Shown in pieces: positions 31,914 to 39,457 of a stretch of DNA of 64,000 nucleotides. The stretch comes from Streptomyces sp. NA04227. Its GTDB lineage: Bacteria > Actinomycetota > Actinomycetes > Streptomycetales > Streptomycetaceae. The stretch's first letter is position 1. Each line of letters starts with the position of its first letter. A model generated the notes under the pieces. That model had not been told where the DNA came from, ran no database searches, and was given only the letters and a program-made list of their open reading frames with translations. The stretch covers positions 3,337,001-3,401,000 of the forward strand of contig NZ_CP054918.1 in NCBI RefSeq assembly GCF_013364195.1, read 5' to 3'. The position numbers were made by a program, and so were the translations under genes.

Positions 31914-34900
31914 GTGTTGAGACCCCACAGACGACTCCGGGCCTCTTTGGCCGTCACGCTGACCGGCGGGATATTAGCTAGCTTCCTGCACGCCAACGCC
32001 TGGGCCGATAACACCACCTCGAAGGCGGACCCGGCCCCGCCGCCGACGAGAACCTCACCCGCCTCGTTGCCCCCGGGCGACCGTGCCGAAATGCTGGGCC
32101 CGGAGTACCGCAACTCGCAAGACATCGCCTGGACCACCACGGGTGACGCACAAGGTTTCCATCTGCTGGCCGCGACGGAGAAGAGCGGCTACGCATGGAA
32201 GACCCTGGCTTCCCTCGCCGAACCCGGATTCGACGCAGACCAGTGGATCGGCAACGTGTGCCTAACCGGGTCTGGAAAACGAGCCGTCGTCGTCTATGCC
32301 CCGCGGACCTTCACCAACGACCCGGTACTGATGGCCCGAGGAGGGTTCACCGCAGTCGTCGACCTGGCCAGCGGACGCGTACAGAAACTCCCGGTCAACG
32401 CCTCGCTCTCCTACTACAACCCCGGCTGCGGCACGGGCGATGAGGCCATCCTCACCCAGTCCCCAGGAGAGAACAAAAAACAGACCCGCCTCATCCGAGT
32501 CAACGCAGTAACGGGCAAGTTGAGCAGGCCGATTGTCGCGCACGGCCAGATCACCTCCGCTTCCCCAGCCGACGGAGGAAAGGTCGCTGCCGCGTCGGGC
32601 CGCACACTGGTGGAAATCGACACCGCCGGACACAAGAAAACCCTCACAACGACCAAAACAGTGCCATATCGCATCAGCAAGGACAGCGACGGCGGTTACG
32701 TGTTCCTCGAACGCGTGCAGCGCAACCGCCTCCAGCAGGCGGAGACGGCGACCGTCCGCCGATGGGCAAACGGAAAATTGTCCGAGCTGGGGACGGGCCC
32801 TCTCAGCGATACCGGCCTCACGCGGCGAGGGGGAGACGTCTACCTAACCGGTGCCGTCAAGGCCGCGAAGCGCCTCCCTCAGACCGTCAGGCGCCTCAAA
32901 GGGACGAGCAGTAACGCGACCCTCTCTTCCGCAGGCACGACGGTCATTCAGAACACTGTATGGGCGGATGGCAAGGGCTCCCCGAAGTACCTGCATCCGG
33001 AACAAGCTACGGACGCCCGCTCGGTCAACATCTCTCTCACGATCCGCCGGACCGGAAAGCACACGGACTTCACCGTGACCCCGCTCCAGACCATGGCCCC
33101 GCGGTGGGAGACCTCCCGGGCCCCCTCCCCCCTTCTGAAGAGGACCCAGGGCACCAGCAATACCGGGGGAAGCGAGCGAAACGGTATCCACCTGGCGCGT
33201 GCGTATGACACCAGCGGAAGCCGTACGGAAATCGTCGAGTCCGAGCGCACGTGCTCCGTTCCACGCAACGACCCGCGTAACCAGGCTATGCAGCCCAAGC
33301 CGCGGCAAGTGGAGTGGGCCGTCGACAAAGCGATCACCGGAAAGCTGAACATCGGCGCCTCGAGGCCAGCAAATTGGAAGAACCTCGGGATGCCCGCCTA
33401 CTCACCGCAGACCCTCTTCCCCAACCCCGCACTGGAGGGCGGCGGCAGGGTGCCGGCCCAGGTGATGCTCGGCATCACTGCGCAGGAGTCGAACATGTGG
33501 CAGGCGGCCCGCTCTGCCGTGCCGGGCGTGACAGGAAACCCGTTGATCGGGAACTACTACGGAATCGACTACTACGACGGGGACAGCAGCAACGACTGGG
33601 ACATTGACTGGTCCGACGCCGACTGTGGTTACGGCATCACCCAGGTAACCGACCACATGCGTATGGCAGGGCGTGAGCACGGCAAGGGCGGCACCGCCTG
33701 GGACTACCAGAAGCAGCGCGCCGTCGCCCTCGACTACGCTGCCAATGTCGCCGCCGGGCTGCAGATCCTCGTGTCGAAGTGGAACCAGACTCGCAAAGCG
33801 GGCTTGGCCGTACACGACGGTGACCCGACCAAGCTGGAGAACTGGTTCTTCGCCTTGTGGGCATACAACTCCGGCTTCTACGAGAACGTCAACGGTAACG
33901 AACCCTGGGGCGTGGGCTGGGCGAACAACCCGGCCAACCCTGAATGGGACGCTGGCCGCACCCCGTTCATGGAGGATCGCCTCGGAAACGAGGATGCCGC
34001 CGACGCCGCCCGCCCGCAGAACTGGCCATATCCGGAGAAGGTTCTAGGGTTCGCCGCACACCCCCCGTCGTTCCTCGAATCCCCGGGCACACTCGTGCCA
34101 GCTTTCCGTGCAGCCTGGTGGAACGGCACCAGCGAGGACGCCACGATCAAAGGCTCCGCCAAGTACAACCGTGCCCGTGTGAAGCCGCCGGAGGACCTGT
34201 TCTGCGGCCCCTACAACTGGTGCGAACCATCGAAAATCGGCGACGACGCTCAAAACGAACCCGGTCAAGGCCCCTGCACGCGCACAGACTTCAAATGCTG
34301 GTTCAACCAATCAGTGCAATGGAAGAGCAACTGCAGCTACGAATGCGGCAACGAATTCTTTCGCTTCACCTCCCCGGATTACGATGCCGAGCAGGCGGAC
34401 GGCACTGCCTATGCTCCGAACTGCACGCACAACGGCCTCCCTTCCGGGTCGCTGATCGTAGACGACTTGCCGGAGGGATCTCCGTCTGTCAGGCCGAACT
34501 GCGCAAACAGTGACTGGACGAACCAAGGCTCCTTCACCTTCGACTTCGGGGCCGGAGAAGGAGGCAAGGCCCATGACGGCACTGCGGCCACCGTATGGCC
34601 GGCCAAGGTCGACCTGCACCAACTCGGCGCCGGCTTCGGAGGTCACTTCTACTTCGGCCACAGTCGCACCGACGACGCCAAGGGCAGTCGCCTGAACATG
34701 ACCGGCACGTGGAAACTCGACCAGTCACGAAGCGACTGGATGCGCGTCCTCGTGCACTTGCCAGATCATGGGGCACATTCACAGCAGGCCAAATACGAGA
34801 TTGACACCGGAACCGGTAGCTTCACCGAATACCGCCACCTCAACCAAAAGCGCCTCGCCAACGGTTGGGTATCCCTGGGTTCGTACAAGATGAGCGGAAC

Positions 34901-35897
34901 TCCCCGCGTCCGCCTCAGCACTCAGACGCGCGATGGAACCGGTGACGACGATGTGGCCTTCGATGCCGTCGCCTTCCAGCCACTCCCTGGAAAACCTCAA
35001 CACATCGCAATACTCGGAGACTCCTACACCTCAGGCGAGGGGGCGGGCAACTACTCCAAGGAGTCCGACGGCGACTACGGCACGTCCCGTTGGAACGCCT
35101 GTCGACGCAGCATCAACTCATGGGCCCGTAAGACTGCCCTTCCCGGCCAAAGCGCCACACTTGGAACGCTAGCCGACATTTTCTCAACCTCAGTCGAATT
35201 CCAGAACGTCTCCTGCTCGGGCGCCAAAACATGGCAGGTTCTCTCGGGCACCCCGATTGACGGCGACGGGAACGAGAAGTGGGGATTCGACGGAAACTTC
35301 CACGAGACGTTCCAGATCGACTCCGGGGTCCTCAACGCCGACACCAATCTCGTTGCCCTCACTATCGGGGGAAACGACGCGGGATTCCCGAAGGTGATGG
35401 AGGGGTGCGCGACCCTCGGATGCCCCTCGGATGACGACGTCAAGCAGGGCATTGACAGCGCCCTCCCAGGGATCGAACAAGTACTGCGTCAGATCCATGC
35501 CGAGGCCGTAAACGCAAAAATCGTCCTGCTCGGCTATCCCAGACTGTTCAACGAAAACGCAGGGTTCTGCCTAAGTGGTGTCGGCGGAAATGAGGACGTG
35601 AGCTGGCTGAACACGATGGGCGAGTACATGGAGAATAAGCAACAGCAACTCGTGGACTCACTCAAGCAGCAGGGCCTGCCGGTCAGTTTCGAATCCCCCG
35701 ACTCCGACTTCGAGGGCAAGCGGGCCTGTGACGACAACGAAGGAATCAACAAGATCGTGACAGCCCCGGAAGGCGACGGGGACTTCCGCTGCGAGTTCGG
35801 CGGTTCCTGGTGCGTCAGTCGCGAGAGCTATCATCCGAACGGCGTAGGCACCTCCGCCTATGCGGCGGCCTTCAGCCGCGCGGTCGGCAAACTCTAG
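31914..35897 (+). CDS. Large secreted protein: lytic-transglycosylase-like region plus SGNH hydrolase
   Basis: This 1327-residue protein starts at GTG 31914 (or TTG 31917) behind AAGGA. A signal peptide (RLRASLAVTLTGGILASFLH, ending in AWA) contains a TTA codon. Residues about 50-430 are beta-rich, perhaps a propeller. Residues about 500-680 resemble lytic transglycosylases: VMLGITAQESNMW with a candidate catalytic Glu near 525, and CGYGITQVTDHM. Residues about 850-1020 are Cys-containing and beta-rich, golvesin-like. The C-terminal SGNH hydrolase has GDSYTSGEG near 1035 (Ser), GGNDAGF near 1152, and SYHPNGVG near 1305 (His). This would combine glycan cleavage with deacylation outside the cell. 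Targets are unknown. Confidence 0.8.
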   Translation: MLRPHRRLRASLAVTLTGGILASFLHANAWADNTTSKADPAPPPTRTSPASLPPGDRAEMLGPEYRNSQDIAWTTTGDAQGFHLLAATEKSGYAWKTLASLAEPGFDADQWIGNVCLTGSGKRAVVVYAPRTFTNDPVLMARGGFTAVVDLASGRVQKLPVNASLSYYNPGCGTGDEAILTQSPGENKKQTRLIRVNAVTGKLSRPIVAHGQITSASPADGGKVAAASGRTLVEIDTAGHKKTLTTTKTVPYRISKDSDGGYVFLERVQRNRLQQAETATVRRWANGKLSELGTGPLSDTGLTRRGGDVYLTGAVKAAKRLPQTVRRLKGTSSNATLSSAGTTVIQNTVWADGKGSPKYLHPEQATDARSVNISLTIRRTGKHTDFTVTPLQTMAPRWETSRAPSPLLKRTQGTSNTGGSERNGIHLARAYDTSGSRTEIVESERTCSVPRNDPRNQAMQPKPRQVEWAVDKAITGKLNIGASRPANWKNLGMPAYSPQTLFPNPALEGGGRVPAQVMLGITAQESNMWQAARSAVPGVTGNPLIGNYYGIDYYDGDSSNDWDIDWSDADCGYGITQVTDHMRMAGREHGKGGTAWDYQKQRAVALDYAANVAAGLQILVSKWNQTRKAGLAVHDGDPTKLENWFFALWAYNSGFYENVNGNEPWGVGWANNPANPEWDAGRTPFMEDRLGNEDAADAARPQNWPYPEKVLGFAAHPPSFLESPGTLVPAFRAAWWNGTSEDATIKGSAKYNRARVKPPEDLFCGPYNWCEPSKIGDDAQNEPGQGPCTRTDFKCWFNQSVQWKSNCSYECGNEFFRFTSPDYDAEQADGTAYAPNCTHNGLPSGSLIVDDLPEGSPSVRPNCANSDWTNQGSFTFDFGAGEGGKAHDGTAATVWPAKVDLHQLGAGFGGHFYFGHSRTDDAKGSRLNMTGTWKLDQSRSDWMRVLVHLPDHGAHSQQAKYEIDTGTGSFTEYRHLNQKRLANGWVSLGSYKMSGTPRVRLSTQTRDGTGDDDVAFDAVAFQPLPGKPQHIAILGDSYTSGEGAGNYSKESDGDYGTSRWNACRRSINSWARKTALPGQSATLGTLADIFSTSVEFQNVSCSGAKTWQVLSGTPIDGDGNEKWGFDGNFHETFQIDSGVLNADTNLVALTIGGNDAGFPKVMEGCATLGCPSDDDVKQGIDSALPGIEQVLRQIHAEAVNAKIVLLGYPRLFNENAGFCLSGVGGNEDVSWLNTMGEYMENKQQQLVDSLKQQGLPVSFESPDSDFEGKRACDDNEGINKIVTAPEGDGDFRCEFGGSWCVSRESYHPNGVGTSAYAAAFSRAVGKL

Positions 35898-35903
35898 GCA
35901 GGC

Positions 35904-36416
35904 ATGACGACTGAACAACGAGGTAGGGCCGCGCCTTGGGCGAAGATCCTGGGCGCGGTCCTTCTCGCCCTCACCGCGGCACTCATGGTCTCGTTCGTCG
36001 TAGCGAACTCCCGCGCCTCCGCCAGAGAACGGGATGCCTTCGACAGCACGCGGGCCGACGCACGGCGCTTCGCAGACAGCCTCCTTGCCAAGGCCGCCGC
36101 CGACGGCCGCCCCTCCCGAGAGCAAGTGCTGGAAGCCCTCACGTCGGCAACCGGCAACATGCGAGGCAACGGCGCGCTTCACACCATGAGTTTCACAGAC
36201 AACGGAACCCGGATCGTGGCTCAGTTCTCTCGTGTGTACGAGCGTCCGCTCACTCTGTTCGGTCAGACGGAAACCATGGCACACCGCTGTTTCACCTTCG
36301 ATTTCCCTCCAGGCGCGACAGAGCCGTCGCAGGTCCGGATCGAGGCGCACGGCGCCGACGAGTCCTGCTCGGAGCTCACCGCAACGGGACAACGGCACGG
36401 CGCACAATCTCAATGA
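35904..36416 (+). CDS. Membrane-anchored hypothetical protein
   Basis: This 170-residue protein has one N-terminal membrane segment (ILGAVLLALTAALMVSFVVA), a helical stalk (residues about 38-75), and an outer beta-rich domain with two Cys (AHRCFTFDFPPGA, DESCSEL) that could be disulfide-bonded. It begins six bases after the large esterase gene and is surely cotranscribed with it; an anchor or immunity role is possible but not shown. Confidence 0.65.
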   Translation: MTTEQRGRAAPWAKILGAVLLALTAALMVSFVVANSRASARERDAFDSTRADARRFADSLLAKAAADGRPSREQVLEALTSATGNMRGNGALHTMSFTDNGTRIVAQFSRVYERPLTLFGQTETMAHRCFTFDFPPGATEPSQVRIEAHGADESCSELTATGQRHGAQSQ

Positions 36417-36653
36417 AGGAGGCCCGGCAGGGCTTGCCGCGGGCGCCGGGTTGGGTGGTGCTGATGGCCCCTGATCGGCGCGGATCATCGGCGCTGGATC
36501 TGCCGTGCCGACAACCACGTTCGGAACTCAGCTCCGAAAGCGTACGGCTGACTGCACATGAGCTGCGCTCCAGGATCTGGCTTCGTTCACCTTCAGATCG
36601 TGAACAAAACCAGTACCAGGAACTCCGCCGCGTTTCCTGTGCCTTTAGAGGTC

Positions 36654-36740
36654 TTAACAAAGGCGTTGGACGTGGCGGTGGGTGATCAGGCATGTGGCGA
36701 GGCCGAGGAAGGCTTCGTGGATGTCGTCGCGTCGTTGCCG
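36654..36740 (-). pseudogene. IS transposase 3' remnant (IS5-like)
   Basis: The minus strand encodes RDDIHEAFLGLATCLITHRH-VQRLC followed by TAA at 36656-36654, the typical C-terminus of Streptomyces IS5-type DDE transposases. Only about 27 codons are recognisable before similarity stops near 36740. The rest of the element is gone. Confidence 0.65.
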
Positions 36741-36773
36741 ATCCGGCCTGTTAACGATCACGCCCAACTCTCA

Positions 36774-36818
36774 TTCGGGACGAAGAGGTCCTGGGTTCAA
36801 ATCCCGCCACCCCGACAG
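36774..36818 (+). repeat. att copy, one mismatch from tRNA-Pro 3' end
   Basis: TTCGGGACGAAGAGGTC, then C instead of G at 36791, then identity to the tRNA end and CAG. The tRNA 5' half is missing. It marks the right boundary of the third integrated unit. Confidence 0.88.
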
Positions 36819-36830
36819 TGAAGTACCAGT

Positions 36831-36867
36831 TCAGGGGCCTGATCCGCATTGCGGGTCAGACCCCTGA
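36831..36867. terminator. Hairpin after the last tRNA fragment
   Basis: TCAGGGGCCTGATCCGC (36831-36847) pairs with 36851-36867 with small mismatches. It is closely related to the hairpin at 26586-26618. Confidence 0.65.
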
Positions 36868-36885
36868 GTGGTTTCTGGAGTTGCC

Positions 36886-36908
36886 TGGGAGAAAGCGGGA
36901 GGAGATCC
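36886..36908. repeat. TGGGAGAA-type arm block after the last att copy
   Basis: TGGGAGAA at 36886-36893 is followed by GGGAGGAGATCC. The block begins 68 bases from the att core, the same offset and motif as at 26640. It suggests the left end of yet another element whose body is missing. Confidence 0.45.
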
Positions 36909-37467
36909 GGCAATCCGCCGACGCCCCCGACGATCTTCATCACCCGGGCGGACGGTAGACGCACACCTCGAACACCCCCTGCAGACGCGGCACTTCGCGT
37001 TCACCGCACGGCGGCCCGGAGTACACGCCCAGGAGAAGCCCACCGACCCCGGCGGGCTTCTCGCTAACTCCCGACGAGCACCCGGCCACGCAAGTCTTCC
37101 TCGCCGCCCGTTACTTCGGGCGACGCCGAAAGATACACCAACGCACGACCGCGCACGCACCCGGAGGCGAGCCGACAGCGCTGCCCCGGCACCGTAACCC
37201 CTGCTAGGGCCATGCGCCAGTCCCGTCCCAAGGAGGGGGCGGCACCTGTCCACCCTCCGGGCGAGACCCGAGTGATGCGTAAAGATGCTCGAAAATAATA
37301 GTTACCGAACAACTCTTGTCATTCGGTGAAAGTGGATCCAGGATTTGGGAACTCCTGCGGCCCCCGCTTCCGGTTCCGGTTCCGGGTCGCGGAGTGGCAG
37401 CTCACCGTGTGCCCGCCGGGCCTGGGGCTGCCGTCCATGTGTTCCGTTTTCGACGCAGGAGGTGCAT
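36909..37467. other. Gene-free region with promoter of the sugar ABC operon
   Basis: Bases 36909-37260 carry no supported gene and may be decayed element DNA. From 37275 the sequence is AT-rich (GAAAATAATAGTTACCGAA). ACCGAA at 37304-37309 and TTCGGT at 37322-37327 form an inverted repeat that could bind a regulator of the downstream operon. The permease ribosome-binding site AGGAGG lies at 37457-37462. Confidence 0.5.
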
Positions 37468-38505
37468 GTGTCGGCCGATACGTCCTACTCGCCCCGCCCG
37501 GACACGCCTGCCGGTTCCGGTTCTCCGGATGTCCGGCAGGGTGTGGCCCGGCAGAGGGGCAGCAGGCGCAGGCCCGGCGAGGGGCGGAAGTCCGCCCGTC
37601 GGCAACCGCTGCGGGCGCGGCTCCGTCGCGACCGGATGCTCCTCCTGCTGTGTCTGCCGGGGATGCTCTACTTCGCGGTGTTCTTCTACGTGCCGCTGGC
37701 AGGCAACAGCATCGCCTTCCAGGAGTACCAGCCGTACCTCGGTTTCCAGGACAGCCCCTTCGTCGGCTGGACCAACTTCACGGTGCTGCTCGAACAGCCC
37801 GCGTTCTGGACGGCGGTGTGGAACACCCTGGAGATCAGCGCCGTACAGCTACTGCTCTACTTCCCGGCGCCCATCGCCCTCGCGCTGTTCCTGAACTCGC
37901 TGATCAGCACGAAGACCCGGCGGCTGCTGCAGACGGTGGTCTACCTGCCGCACTTCCTGTCCTGGGTCGTGGTGGTCGGTATGTTCCAGCAGGTCTTCGG
38001 CGGCGCGGGCACGGTCACGAGTGCGCTGAACGACAACGGGATCCACGTCGGCAACATCATGAACAACCCCGACACCTTCATTCTGCTGATCACCTCTCAG
38101 GCCGTGTGGAAGGACGCGGGCTGGGGAGCGATCATCTTCCTCGCCGCGATGGCGTCCATCGACAACACGCTGTACGAGTCGGCGGCCATGGACGGCGCGG
38201 GCTGGCTGCGCCGCATGTGGCACATCACCCTGCCCGGCATCAGGCCTGTCATGATCATGCTCTTGATCCTGCGGCTCGGCGACATCCTCTCGGTCGGCTT
38301 CGAGCAGATCCTGCTCCAGCGCGACGCGGTGGGCGCGGACGCCGCCGAGGTGCTCGACACCTACGTCTACTTCCACGGTGTCGTCGACGGCGACTGGGGC
38401 ATCTCCACCGCCGCCGGACTGATGAAGGGCGTCATCGGCTTCATTCTGATCGTCCTCGCGAACAAGCTCGCCCACCGTCTCGGTGAGCAGGGGGTCTACC
38501 GATGA
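37468..38505 (+). CDS. Sugar ABC transporter permease (LplB-type)
   Basis: This 345-residue inner-membrane protein starts at GTG 37468 with AGGAGG five bases upstream; a basic N-terminal tail precedes six membrane segments. The EAA loop reads YESAAMDGAGWLRRMWHITL, the contact with the ATPase. The sequence type (PGMLYFAVFFYVPLAGNSIA, FVGWTNF) is the LplB/YtcP-like group that imports complex oligosaccharides. Its stop overlaps the next permease start (ATGA at 38502-38505). Confidence 0.9.
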   Translation: MSADTSYSPRPDTPAGSGSPDVRQGVARQRGSRRRPGEGRKSARRQPLRARLRRDRMLLLLCLPGMLYFAVFFYVPLAGNSIAFQEYQPYLGFQDSPFVGWTNFTVLLEQPAFWTAVWNTLEISAVQLLLYFPAPIALALFLNSLISTKTRRLLQTVVYLPHFLSWVVVVGMFQQVFGGAGTVTSALNDNGIHVGNIMNNPDTFILLITSQAVWKDAGWGAIIFLAAMASIDNTLYESAAMDGAGWLRRMWHITLPGIRPVMIMLLILRLGDILSVGFEQILLQRDAVGADAAEVLDTYVYFHGVVDGDWGISTAAGLMKGVIGFILIVLANKLAHRLGEQGVYR

Positions 38506-39428
38506 GCTCACCTTCGATGCCCGCACTTCTGCGACGCCGCAACAGCACCGAGCGCCCGGCCTGGATGGAACGGCCGAGCCTGGCGACCCAGGGACTGAAG
38601 TTCCTGGTCGGGGTGGCGATGATCGTCGTGGTCGGCTACCCCTTCCTGCTCGCCATCGGCACCAGCCTCGCCACCAAGGCCGAACTCGCGGCCAACGGCG
38701 GCTATGTGCTCATCCCCGAGCACCCCACCCTGGAGGCCTACCGGGTGGTCCTCTCCGGCGGCGTCATCACCCGCGCCGCGACGGTCAGCATCGGGGTCAC
38801 CGTCATCGGAACGGCCCTGAGCCTGCTGTGCACCGTCGCCCTGGCCTACGGGCTGTCCCGGCCCGGCACGCTCGGGGGCAAGCCGCTGCTCCTGATCGTC
38901 GTCGGTACCTTCCTCTTCACCCCCGGCATCATCCCGAGCTACCTGGTCGTCCAGGAACTCGGTCTGCTCGACAGCTACGGCGCCATGGTCGCCCCGACCA
39001 TGCTCAACGCCTTCAACGTCATCGTGGTCCGGGCCTTCTTCCAGAGCGTCCCCAGCGAGCTGTACGAGGCGGCCCGGCTCGACGGCGCCGGTGAACTCAC
39101 CATCCTCTGCCGGATCGTGCTGCCGCTGTCCAAGGCGGTGATCGCCGTGGTCGGCATGTTCTACGCGGTCGGGTACTGGAACAGCTTCTTCAACGCGATG
39201 CTCTACATCAACGACCCGGACAAGCTGCCCCTCCAGGTGGTACTGCGCTCCTACGTGCTCCAGGGCGACACCTTCAACGCGAAGGCGCTCGGCGTCAGTG
39301 TGCTGCCGGCCACCACCTCGCTGTCCATGGCGGTGCTCATCCTCGCGGTGCTCCCGATCATCGCCGTCTACCCCTTCCTCCAGAAGTACTTCGTCAAGGG
39401 CGTACTCACCGGCGCCATCAAGGCCTGA
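38502..39428 (+). CDS. Carbohydrate ABC transporter permease (LplC-type)
   Basis: This 308-residue protein with six membrane segments has the EAA loop YEAARLDGAGELTILCRIVL near residue 185. It pairs with the upstream permease to form the channel. It ends with KYFVKGVLTGAIKA, the typical C-terminus of this permease class. It is translationally coupled to the first permease and 29 bases ahead of the binding protein. Confidence 0.92.
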   Translation: MSSPSMPALLRRRNSTERPAWMERPSLATQGLKFLVGVAMIVVVGYPFLLAIGTSLATKAELAANGGYVLIPEHPTLEAYRVVLSGGVITRAATVSIGVTVIGTALSLLCTVALAYGLSRPGTLGGKPLLLIVVGTFLFTPGIIPSYLVVQELGLLDSYGAMVAPTMLNAFNVIVVRAFFQSVPSELYEAARLDGAGELTILCRIVLPLSKAVIAVVGMFYAVGYWNSFFNAMLYINDPDKLPLQVVLRSYVLQGDTFNAKALGVSVLPATTSLSMAVLILAVLPIIAVYPFLQKYFVKGVLTGAIKA

Positions 39429-39457
39429 CCCCGCACGCCCGCACCCGAAGGAGAACC

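Noticed and set aside
36831..37253. 140-codon frame on the minus strand after the last att copy
   Set aside because: Arg/Gly-rich translation with no domain, and it runs through the terminator hairpin.
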